Shown piece after piece: positions 1 through 5,672 of a DNA stretch of 11,468 bases; the stretch's first letter is position 1, and every line of letters begins with the position of its first letter. The DNA comes from DASUBV01 sp035763085 (GTDB lineage Bacteria > Actinomycetota > Actinomycetes > Streptosporangiales > Streptosporangiaceae), in assembly GCA_035763085.1 (NCBI GenBank), contig DASUBV010000275.1:1-11468 (forward strand), in the 5' to 3' direction. The notes below the pieces were generated by a model that saw only the letters and a list, made by a program, of their open reading frames with translations, ran no database searches and had not been told where the DNA came from. Position numbers and translations under genes: made by a program.

Positions 1-1
1 C

Positions 2-361
2 TACAGCAAGGCCGGCTGCCTGGCCGAGCAGGAAGGCGACCTGAGCGCGGCGGCCGACTGGCATGCCCGGGCGCTGCAGGTGCTGGGCGACTCCCAGGTC
101 CTGCTGCTGATGACCAACCCGGCGCTGGCCACCGTGGTGGAGGGGATCGCGGCGCTGGCGGCCGCCCGCGGCGAGCACGTCCGGGCCGCCGAGCTGCTCG
201 GCCTGGCCACGGTACTGCAGGGCTTTGCCAGCCCGGCCAGCCTCGAGCTGGCCCGCGCGAAGGCGGCCAGCCGCGCGGCCCTTCCCGAGGCCGAGTTCGC
301 GGCGGCCTACGCCCGCGGCCTGCAGCTGAGCCGGGCCGACGCCTTGGCCCTGACGCCCTGA
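2..361 (+). CDS. C-terminal fragment of an AfsR/SARP- or LuxR-type large transcriptional regulator (5' end outside the window)
   Basis: The frame is open from base 2 to the TGA at 359-361 and gives 119 residues with no start, so the gene begins upstream. The translation is Ala/Leu-rich and helical, with TPR-like helix pairs: a first one ending in a DWHARALQVLG segment, then an AALAAARGEHVRAAELLG segment. It ends with an FAAAYARGLQLSRADALAL motif. In my knowledge of the family, 'RAAxLLGxA ... R ... F ... A ... G ... L ... xAxALA' is the usual extreme C-terminus of AfsR/SARP and LuxR-family regulators that carry an ATPase (NB-ARC/AAA) and a TPR sensor region. The DNA-binding and ATPase domains are not in the window, so the subfamily cannot be decided. 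It converges on the ABC permease gene and is separated from it by a strong hairpin. A link to the exporters is possible but unproven. Confidence 0.75.
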   Translation, partial: YSKAGCLAEQEGDLSAAADWHARALQVLGDSQVLLLMTNPALATVVEGIAALAAARGEHVRAAELLGLATVLQGFASPASLELARAKAASRAALPEAEFAAAYARGLQLSRADALALTP

Positions 362-387
362 CCCGGCACCGGCGCGCCGGCAGCCAG

Positions 388-428
388 GATCGCGCAGCCG
401 CCCGGCCCTGCGGGGCGGCTGCGCGATC
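388..428. terminator. Strong bidirectional hairpin terminator between convergent genes
   Basis: A perfect 16-base inverted repeat (388-403 gatcgcgcagccgccc, 413-428 its reverse complement) encloses a 9-base loop. It lies in the 78-base gap between the regulator stop (361) and the permease stop (440). There is no T tract, which is common for actinomycete terminators. Perfect symmetry and a position between two convergent stops suggest it ends transcription from both sides. Confidence 0.8.
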
Positions 429-439
429 ATCCAGGCGGG

Positions 440-1333
440 TCAGACGCGGCGCGCGTACATCCGCATCGCCAGCGGGAACGACACCACGACGATCCCGGCA
501 CACCAGGCCAGCATGTACAGCACATGCGAGCCGACCGGGCCGCCGATGGTGAGCCCGCGCACCGCGTCGGCCAGGTGCGTCACCGGGTTGACCTTGACCC
601 AGGCCTGCAGCCAGCCCGGCATGGTGCGGGTGTTGGACAGCAGGACGCTGCTGCCGAAGGTGAGCGGCATCGTCCAGATGAACGAGATGCCCTGCACGGT
701 CTCGGCCGACGGCGCGACCAGGCCGATCAGCACCGAGACCCAGCAGACGGCGAAGTAGAACACGTACGCCAGGCCGTAGGCGGCCAGCACGGGCAGCACG
801 CCGGTGTGGAAGCGGAAGCCCAGCGCGCAGCCGAACCCGGTGAGCACGCCCATCACGGCGGCGAACCGGACGAAGTCGCCGAGCACCGCGCCGGTGAGCG
901 GCGCCGAGCGGGCCACCGGCAGGCTGCGGAACCGGTCGAACACCCCCTTGTGGATGTCGTCGCACAAGGCGGTGCCCAGGCCCATGGTGGCGAACATGGC
1001 CATCTGGGCCACCAGTCCCGGCAGCAGGATCTCCAGGTAGGCGCTGGTGCTGCCGGCCACTGCCCCGCCGAAGACGTACAGGAACAGCACCAGGAACACG
1101 GCCGGCATCAAGATGACGTCCAGCAGCTTCTCCGGCGAGTGCCGCATCTGGATCACGTTGCGCCAGGCCAGGGTCAGCGCGTTGGCGGTGGCCTGCCGCG
1201 CGGTGATCCGGCTGCGCGGCTGACCCTGGCGGCGCGCGCCCGGCACGAGCTGCGCTCCGCCGCGCCGGGGCACGCCGCCCGTGACCGTGGCCCCGGCCTG
1301 CGTCGCTGCCATATCTGCTACGTGGGTGCTCAT
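440..1333 (-). CDS. ABC-2 type exporter permease, DrrB-like
   Basis: 297 residues, starting at ATG 1333, whose ATGA overlaps the stop of the ATPase upstream (1330-1332). GGAGGG (1338-1343) lies 4 bases before the ATG. After an Arg/Gly-rich cytosolic N-terminus (1-50) there are six likely membrane segments, near residues 73-89, 103-123, 147-172, 178-206, 210-232 and 268-290. A GVFDRFRSLPVAR loop (130-142) follows the second segment. This loop and the 'PGWLQAWVKVNPVTHLADAVRG' type ending (239-260) are typical of the DrrB group of ABC-2 permeases, whose best-known member exports daunorubicin/doxorubicin with DrrA. Length fits the family (about 280-300). It should form the membrane channel for the ATPase encoded just upstream. 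The substrate cannot be told from sequence. Gene order and the 4-base overlap imply translational coupling. Confidence 0.9.
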   Translation of the reverse strand: MSTHVADMAATQAGATVTGGVPRRGGAQLVPGARRQGQPRSRITARQATANALTLAWRNVIQMRHSPEKLLDVILMPAVFLVLFLYVFGGAVAGSTSAYLEILLPGLVAQMAMFATMGLGTALCDDIHKGVFDRFRSLPVARSAPLTGAVLGDFVRFAAVMGVLTGFGCALGFRFHTGVLPVLAAYGLAYVFYFAVCWVSVLIGLVAPSAETVQGISFIWTMPLTFGSSVLLSNTRTMPGWLQAWVKVNPVTHLADAVRGLTIGGPVGSHVLYMLAWCAGIVVVSFPLAMRMYARRV

Positions 1334-2325
1334 GCCGCCCTCCCGGCGTCCGGCGCGCCCGCGCCTGCATGGTCGTCTGTCTCGGGGTCGCGCGCCGGAT
1401 GCCCGGTCAGGCTGAGGAATACCTCATCCAGGCTGGGCAGCCGGAGCCCGATCTCCGTCGCCGCTATGCCGTCGGCATCCAGCCGGCGGATCACCTCGGC
1501 GAGCATGGCCGGGTCGGCGCCCGCCGCGGTCACCAGCCCGGTGTCGGCCCGGACCTCGGGCTCCGTGCCGGTCACGGCCTGCACCGCGGCCGCGACCTGG
1601 CCGGTCATGGTCCAGTCGGCCGCGCGCACCTGGAGCGCCCGGCCGGCGGTGGCGGCCTTCAGCTCGGCCGGCGTGCCCTCAGCCGCGACCTGTCCGTGGT
1701 CAACGACCACGATCCGGTCAGCCAGCTCATCCGCCTCGTCCAGGTACTGCGTGGTGAGCAGGACAGTCGCGCCGTCCTGCGCCACGCCCCGGACGGTGTC
1801 CCAGACCTGGTTGCGGCCCCGCGGGTCCAGGCCGGTCGTCGGCTCGTCGAGGAACAGCACCTCGGGTTCGCCCAGGAGGCTGGCAGCCAGGTCCAGCCGC
1901 CGGCGCATGCCCCCGGAGTAGGTCTTCACCGCCCGCCCGGCCGCGTCGGCCAGGCCGAACCGCTCCGTCATCCCGCGCGCCCGGCTGCGGGCGGCCGGGC
2001 GGCTCAGGCCGAGCAGGCGGCCGATCATGATCAGGTTCTCCAGCCCGGTGAGCTCGTTATCCACGGACGCGTACTGGCCGGTCAGGGCGATGAGCTGGCG
2101 CACCTGAACGGCCTGGGTGGCCACGTCGTACCCGCCCACCAGGGCGCGCCCCGCGTCGGCCCGCAGCAGCGTCGACAAGATCCGGACGAAGGTGGTCTTG
2201 CCCGCCCCGTTGGGGCCGAGCACGGCCAGTACCTTGCCGTGCTCGGCGACGATGTTCACCCCGGCCAGCGCGTGGGTGTCGCCGAAGCGCTTGGCCAGCC
2301 CCTCGGCCTCGATCGCGTATGTCAT
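1330..2325 (-). CDS. ABC exporter ATP-binding protein, DrrA-like
   Basis: 331 residues with ATG at 2323-2325 and a ribosome site GAGAGG (2331-2336) 5 bases upstream. All nucleotide-binding motifs are present: Walker A GPNGAGKT (37-44), Q-loop Gln84, signature YSGGM (136-140), Walker B VLFLDE (156-161), D-loop GLDP. The switch position that is His in most ABC ATPases is Gln193 (in TTQYLDEADELADRI). From memory this Gln is usual in the DrrA (daunorubicin resistance) group, so it supports the assignment rather than inactivity. A DrrA-type C-terminal extension (about 225-331), with a PSLDEVFLSLTGHP motif near 305-318, follows the ABC domain. It powers the DrrB-like permease encoded next, with which it overlaps by ATGA. 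The pair is preceded by its own promoter-like and palindromic elements, so it may be expressed independently of the other ABC pair. Confidence 0.93.
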   Translation of the reverse strand: MTYAIEAEGLAKRFGDTHALAGVNIVAEHGKVLAVLGPNGAGKTTFVRILSTLLRADAGRALVGGYDVATQAVQVRQLIALTGQYASVDNELTGLENLIMIGRLLGLSRPAARSRARGMTERFGLADAAGRAVKTYSGGMRRRLDLAASLLGEPEVLFLDEPTTGLDPRGRNQVWDTVRGVAQDGATVLLTTQYLDEADELADRIVVVDHGQVAAEGTPAELKAATAGRALQVRAADWTMTGQVAAAVQAVTGTEPEVRADTGLVTAAGADPAMLAEVIRRLDADGIAATEIGLRLPSLDEVFLSLTGHPARDPETDDHAGAGAPDAGRAA

Positions 2326-2378
2326 CCCAGCCTCTCTCGGCAGTCTGATTCGGTCGTGCGATCAGGTTGCCGGGCACC

Positions 2379-2428
2379 GCTGACGGGGCTCCGTCAGCGC
2401 GCTGATACGGCGATGACAGGCCCTGTCA
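2379..2428. promoter_or_regulatory. Pair of operator-like palindromes before the DrrAB-like operon
   Basis: Two perfect inverted repeats share half-sites of the form TGACrG/CyGTCA. The first is gctgacgg-ggct-ccgtcagc (2379-2398); the second is tgacagg-c-cctgtca (2414-2428). Their centres are about 32.5 bases apart, close to three turns of B-DNA, so two bound dimers would lie on the same face. They bracket the candidate promoter. They do not resemble the palindromes in front of the tetR gene. A role as terminator of the upstream permease transcript is a weaker alternative: arms are short and the permease stop is 105 bases or more away. Confidence 0.5.
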
Positions 2429-2429
2429 G
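2402..2429 (-). promoter_or_regulatory. Candidate promoter of the DrrAB-like operon
   Basis: Read on the minus strand there is CTGACA (2429-2424, five of six matches to TTGACA), a 16-base spacer, then TATCAG (2407-2402, four of six to TATAAT). Transcription would start near 2395, leaving a leader of about 70 bases before the ATG at 2325. The -35 box overlaps one palindrome and the start point falls in a second one. Seen by eye only; no start site data. Confidence 0.4.
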
Positions 2430-2457
2430 CCAGCGCAGTTCGGGCGGGCGCCGTGGT

Positions 2458-2490
2458 GCCCGGACTGAGGAGCGAGGCACGAGCGACGAG
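2458..2490. repeat. Intergenic repeat: 16-base string shared with 5668-5683, plus a gagcga tandem
   Basis: The 16-mer gcccggactgaggagc at 2458-2473 recurs exactly, inverted, at 5668-5683, where it spans the stop codon of the cation transporter gene. It runs into two copies of gagcga (2470-2475 and 2481-2486) spaced 11 bases apart. The element lies in the 172-base gap between the permease stop (2534) and the candidate promoter region, where no gene is seen. It could be a copy of a small dispersed repeat; one genome-wide search would tell. Confidence 0.35.
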
Positions 2491-2533
2491 GGAAGACACC
2501 ACGACCATGCGCCCGCCCGGAACTGCGCAGTGT

Positions 2534-3361
2534 CTACAGCCGGCCGGAGCGGCCGCCGGTGCGGCTGGTCCGCATGGCAGCGAGCAGCGCCGCCCCGGCG
2601 GCGAACCCGGCCAGCGCCGCCGCGGCCGTCAGCGTGCGGCCGGCGTCCCCGCGCAGCGCGGCCTGCAGCGCGGTCACCGCCCAGTAGCCGGGTGAGGCGG
2701 GAGCGATGTCGCGGACCCAGGACGGCATGGCGGTCAGCGGGACCAGCGCCCCGCCCAGGCTGGACAGGATCATCGCGCCGATGTCGTAGGCCGCCGACAG
2801 CTCGCTCATGCTGCGGGCCAGCACGCCGATCAGGGCGCCGAGGCCGAGCAGCGTGGCGCTCCACGCCAGCGTCGCCAGCCCGAGCAGCGCCAGCCCGAGC
2901 GGCCGGGGCGCGGCCAGCCTCAGCCCGAGGGCGGCGCCGAACCCGATGATCAGCCCCTGCTGGAGCAGCAGCACGCCCAGCGCCGGGATCACCTTGCCGG
3001 CCAGCACCTCGGCCGGGCGCGCGGCGGTCATCCGGACCCGTTCCCAGGTGTGCCAGATCCGGTCGGTCAGGATCGACCCGCCAACGATGCTCAGCGCCAG
3101 CAGCGAGAACGTCACCACCGTGGCGATCACGGCCTGGGTGACGCCGCCGCGGTGACCCTGGGCCGCTTCGTACAGGGGATGCAGCAGGATCAGGAAGGCC
3201 AGCGGCAGGATCATCCGGCTGGCCAGGGCGCCGGGGTCGCGCAGCAGCAGGATCGTGTTGTGCCGGATCAGGGCGCCGGCCCGGGCGGCCCCGCCCGGGT
3301 CAGCCGGGGCAGCGGACCGGGCCGGCGGCCCGGCAATGCCGGCGGCGGTGTCAGGCAGCAT
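2534..3361 (-). CDS. ABC-2 type transporter permease
   Basis: 275 residues from ATG 3361. I chose this start because GGAGG (3368-3372) lies 6 bases upstream and it gives an 11-base overlap with the ATPase stop (3351-3353); an upstream ATG at 3397 would give a 47-base overlap and lacks such a site. The N-terminus (1-27) is Ala/Pro-rich and probably disordered. Then an amphipathic RHNTILLLRDPGALASR segment leads into about six hydrophobic segments. The conserved ABC-2 features are an ERVRMTAARPAEVLAGK loop after the second membrane segment and a late MPSWVRDIAPASPGYWAVTAL motif. It should form the membrane part of the exporter with the ATPase upstream. It is not closely similar to the DrrB-like permease further along, so this is a second, distinct system. 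Substrate unknown; the divergent TetR gene suggests a drug or small-molecule efflux role. Confidence 0.88.
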   Translation of the reverse strand: MLPDTAAGIAGPPARSAAPADPGGAARAGALIRHNTILLLRDPGALASRMILPLAFLILLHPLYEAAQGHRGGVTQAVIATVVTFSLLALSIVGGSILTDRIWHTWERVRMTAARPAEVLAGKVIPALGVLLLQQGLIIGFGAALGLRLAAPRPLGLALLGLATLAWSATLLGLGALIGVLARSMSELSAAYDIGAMILSSLGGALVPLTAMPSWVRDIAPASPGYWAVTALQAALRGDAGRTLTAAAALAGFAAGAALLAAMRTSRTGGRSGRL

Positions 3362-4265
3362 GGCGGGCCTCCGGGGACAGGCTGGCGTACAGGTCATCGA
3401 GGTCGGGCTTGCGGATGTCGACCCAGGCCGGCGCGAAGCCGGCCGCGAGCAGGGCGGCGAGGTCGGCGGGCGGGCTGGTGCTGGCGATGCGCAGTTCCTC
3501 GCCGGCGCGCTGGGCGCGGGCCGCCAGGCCGGCCGGCAGATCGCGCCCGGCCGTCTCCGGGCCCAGGCGCAGCCGCAGCTCGCCGGGCAGCCCGCGGGTC
3601 AGGCTCTCCTGCGAGCCGCGGGCGATCACCTGGCCGCGGCGCGCGACGGCCAGCGTCGCGCCGAGGTCGGCCAGCTCGGGCAGGTAGTGCGTGGTGTACA
3701 GGACGGCCGCGCCCGCGGCGGCCCGGGCCCGCACGGCGGCCAGCAGCGCGGCCCGGGTATCGGGGTCGGCCCCGGCGGTTGGCTCGTCGAGCAGCAGCAG
3801 CGGCGCCCCGCCGACCAGCGCCGTGGCCGCCTGCGCCCGCCGCCGCTGGCCGCCCGACAGCAGCCCGGCGCGCTGCCCGAGAACCGCCGTCAGCCGCAGC
3901 TCCTCGGCGGTGTCATGGATGGCCCGCCGCAGCGCCGCGCCGCGCAGCCCGGCCAGCGCGCCGAACAGCCGCAGGTTGTCCCGCACCGTGGCGGTCATGT
4001 ACAGCGCCTGTTCCTGCGGCGCCACGCCGGTCAGCCGCCGCGCCGCGCGCCGGTCCCGGCTGGCGTCCAGCCCGCCGACTCGCACCTGACCCGCCTCCGG
4101 GCGCGCCAGGCCCGTCACGACCTCGACGAACGTGGTCTTGCCCGCGCCGTTGTGACCGATCAGCCCGGCGATCTCGCCCGGCGCGACGTCCAGGTCGAAG
4201 CCGTCCAGCGCGGCCGTGCCGCCGTAGCGCTTGACCAGTCCCCTGGCCTCCAGCATGCCGGTCAC
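3351..4265 (-). CDS. ABC-2 exporter ATP-binding protein
   Basis: 304 residues. Start taken as GTG 4265, with AGGAA 6 bases upstream; ATG at 4256 (residue 4) is an alternative. Motifs: Walker A GHNGAGKT (37-44), Q-loop Gln84, signature LSGGQ (136-140), Walker B LLLLDE (156-161), and a normal switch His193 in TTHYLPELADLG. The C-terminal part (about 225-304) ends with a DIRKPDLDDLYASLSPEA segment, similar in position to the regulatory tail of other drug-export ATPases. It overlaps the permease gene by 11 bases, so the two are surely co-transcribed. The promoter must lie in the 69-base gap shared with divergent tetR, or inside tetR. That layout is the classical one for an exporter repressed by its divergent TetR protein, released by the exported compound. 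The compound itself cannot be predicted. Confidence 0.92.
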   Translation of the reverse strand: MTGMLEARGLVKRYGGTAALDGFDLDVAPGEIAGLIGHNGAGKTTFVEVVTGLARPEAGQVRVGGLDASRDRRAARRLTGVAPQEQALYMTATVRDNLRLFGALAGLRGAALRRAIHDTAEELRLTAVLGQRAGLLSGGQRRRAQAATALVGGAPLLLLDEPTAGADPDTRAALLAAVRARAAAGAAVLYTTHYLPELADLGATLAVARRGQVIARGSQESLTRGLPGELRLRLGPETAGRDLPAGLAARAQRAGEELRIASTSPPADLAALLAAGFAPAWVDIRKPDLDDLYASLSPEARHAA

Positions 4266-4302
4266 CTTCCGTTCCTGCCGTTCTCCCGGCGAGCCATAAA
4301 CG

Positions 4303-4333
4303 ATCTACGCTGTATACAATCTACACTGTATAC
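4303..4333. promoter_or_regulatory. Tandem imperfect palindromes in the tetR/ABC divergent gap (candidate TetR operator)
   Basis: A 15-base unit, atctacrctgtatac, occurs twice in direct orientation (4303-4317 and 4319-4333) with one mismatch and a 16-base period. Each unit is itself an imperfect inverted repeat (TAC-N3-GTA core, four of six arm bases paired). The array ends one base before the tetR ATG and overlaps promoter-like hexamers on both strands. This A/T-rich island stands out in very GC-rich sequence. Two adjacent dimer sites would let the TetR protein repress both itself and the exporter. Confidence 0.65.
4322..4327 (+). promoter_or_regulatory. Candidate -10 box giving a leaderless tetR mRNA
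   Basis: TACACT (TAnnnT type) lies 7 bases before the A of the tetR ATG at 4335, so transcription could start at the start codon itself. There is no purine-rich ribosome site upstream of the ATG, which fits leaderless initiation. A second box, TACAAT at 4315-4320, would give a leader of under 10 bases. Confidence 0.4.
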
Positions 4334-4334
4334 C

Positions 4335-5018
4335 ATGCCGGACCGGAAAGAGGCCATCCTGGACGCCGCCGTCGCCATCGCCGATGAGCGCGGCCTGGAC
4401 GCGGTGTCGATGCGGTCGGTCGCTGAGCGGGTCGGGGTGACGCCGATGGCGCTGTACCCGTACGTGGGGAACAAGGCCGCGCTGCTCGACGGCATGCTCG
4501 GCCGGCTGCTCCGCGACATGTGGCCGGGCGAGTCCCCGTGGCCCGCCGGCGGCGCGGCGGGGGCTGAGGGAGACCAAGCGGGGCAGCCGGACTGGCGTAC
4601 CCGGCTGCTGATCATGGGCCGGGCCTTGCGGGACATCGCCAAGCGGCATCCGTGGGCGGCCAGCCTGGTGTTCGCCCGCCCGGCCGTCACGCCCGACTCG
4701 GTCCGGGCCATCGACGTGGTCTACGGCGCGCTGCTGGAGGCCGGCGTGCCGGCCGGGCAGGTCCCCCGGCTGGAGCGGCTGCTGGGCACCGTGGTGTTCG
4801 GGTTCGCCGCCTCCGAGGCCGGCGGCCGGTTCGACCCCTCGGAAACCAACCCGCGCAGCACCCGCGGGCTGCTCCCCGAGGGCCCGCTGCCCGGCCACGC
4901 GGCGCTGGCCGACGTGCTGGCCGCCCCGGCCGACTGGGATGCCGAGTTCGAGGCCGACATCGCTGACCTGGGCGAGATCATCGAGGCCACCGCCCGGCGC
5001 GCCCGCGAGCACGAGTAA
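4335..5018 (+). CDS. TetR-family transcriptional regulator
   Basis: 227 residues. ATG 4335 is chosen because the family's N-terminal helix (RKEAILDAAVAIADERG, 4-20) follows at once. The helix-turn-helix is at about 27-47 (MRSVAERVGVTPMALYPYVG), followed by the usual NKAALLDGM. The ligand-binding half is alpha-helical, with a Gly/Ala/Glu insert at 69-84 and a conserved-looking FGFAASEAGGRFDP stretch near 155-168. It ends in a helix up to residue 227. Divergent to an ABC exporter with only 69 bases between them, it most likely represses that exporter and itself by binding the tandem palindromes in the gap; the inducer is unknown. The frame stays open far upstream on the antisense of the ABC genes, but that part has no TetR character. 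The MOSC gene follows 58 bases downstream in the same direction. Confidence 0.93.
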   Translation: MPDRKEAILDAAVAIADERGLDAVSMRSVAERVGVTPMALYPYVGNKAALLDGMLGRLLRDMWPGESPWPAGGAAGAEGDQAGQPDWRTRLLIMGRALRDIAKRHPWAASLVFARPAVTPDSVRAIDVVYGALLEAGVPAGQVPRLERLLGTVVFGFAASEAGGRFDPSETNPRSTRGLLPEGPLPGHAALADVLAAPADWDAEFEADIADLGEIIEATARRAREHE

Positions 5019-5076
5019 CCCCGGTGCCGGGGAAAGCCGCTTTCGCTCTCCGCCGCGGCGACCGCATCATGGAGCC

Positions 5077-5652
5077 ATGGAGGAGCATCTGCCGGCCGCC
5101 GTCCTGGAAGCGGGCCTGGACCACATCCGAAGCTCGCCCGCCGATCACGGCCGCATCGAGCTGATCGTGCGGCGGCCGGCCGTGGACGAGCGCGAGGTGC
5201 TCGCCGAGGCCGCGCTGGACGTGACGGCCGGGCTGGCCGGCGACACCTGGCCGGCCCGCGGCAGCTCGCGCACCGCGGACGGCTCGGCGCACCCGGACAT
5301 GCAGCTGACCCTGATGAATGCCCGCGCCGCCCTGCTGGTCGCGGGCGAGGCGAGCCGCCGCCCGCTGTGCGGTGACCAGCTCTACGTGGACCTGGACCTC
5401 AGCCCGGGCAACCTGCCGGCTGGCACCCGGCTGGCGCTGGGCTCGGCGGTCATCGAGGTCACGGCGCAGCCGCACACGGGCTGCAAGAAGTTCGCCGCCC
5501 GGTTCGGCATCGACGCCCTGCGGTTCGTCAACAACCGGACCGGCCGCAGCCTGCGGCTGCGGGGGGCCAACTGCCGGGTGCTGGTGTCCGGCACGGTGCG
5601 GGCGGGTGACCTGATCAGCAAGGTACCCGCTGTGTTGCCCGCCACCGCATGA
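5077..5652 (+). CDS. MOSC domain-containing protein
   Basis: 191 residues from ATG 5077. The only purine site (GGAG, 5071-5074) is too close, so the start or the translation mode is less certain. The central and C-terminal part is a MOSC beta-barrel: a QLTLMNARAALLVAG segment (76-90), a GDQLYVDLDLSPGNLPAGTRL strand-turn (99-119), and PHTGCKKFAARFG (132-144), in which Cys136 is the likely conserved family cysteine. The end, FVNNRTGRSLRLRGANCRVL (150-169) then VRAGDLI, is also family-like. MOSC proteins are related to the C-terminal domain of molybdenum-cofactor sulfurase and handle sulfur or the molybdenum cofactor; small stand-alone members are mostly uncharacterised. The first 70 residues are not recognisable beyond a GDTWPARG loop typical of the group. 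It could be co-transcribed with tetR (58-base gap holding only a short, weak hairpin), but no functional link is evident. Confidence 0.88.
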   Translation: MEEHLPAAVLEAGLDHIRSSPADHGRIELIVRRPAVDEREVLAEAALDVTAGLAGDTWPARGSSRTADGSAHPDMQLTLMNARAALLVAGEASRRPLCGDQLYVDLDLSPGNLPAGTRLALGSAVIEVTAQPHTGCKKFAARFGIDALRFVNNRTGRSLRLRGANCRVLVSGTVRAGDLISKVPAVLPATA

Positions 5653-5672
5653 CCGGCGGCTAGACGGGCTCC

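Noticed and set aside
2448..2461. Short inverted repeat gggcgcc-gt-ggtgccc as an operator
   Set aside because: Needs a G-T mismatch and a 2-base loop, and is far weaker than the nearby perfect palindromes.
524..2949. Long open frames on the plus strand opposite the DrrAB-like genes (up to about 526 codons)
   Set aside because: They are antisense to genes with full family motifs, are Arg/His/Gln/Gly-rich without any domain pattern, and arise from the high-GC third positions of the real genes.
3361..3397. Upstream ATG 3397 as start of the ABC permease
   Set aside because: It would overlap the ATPase by 47 bases with no clear ribosome site, whereas ATG 3361 has GGAGG at 6 bases.
3255..4334. 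N-terminal extension of the TetR frame across the antisense of the ABC ATPase
   Set aside because: The translated part is Gly/Arg/Gln-rich noise, while the TetR N-terminal helix begins right after the ATG at 4335.
5019..5032. Hairpin ccccggtgccgggg after tetR as a terminator
   Set aside because: Only five pairs with a 4-base loop and no T tract; it may be chance.
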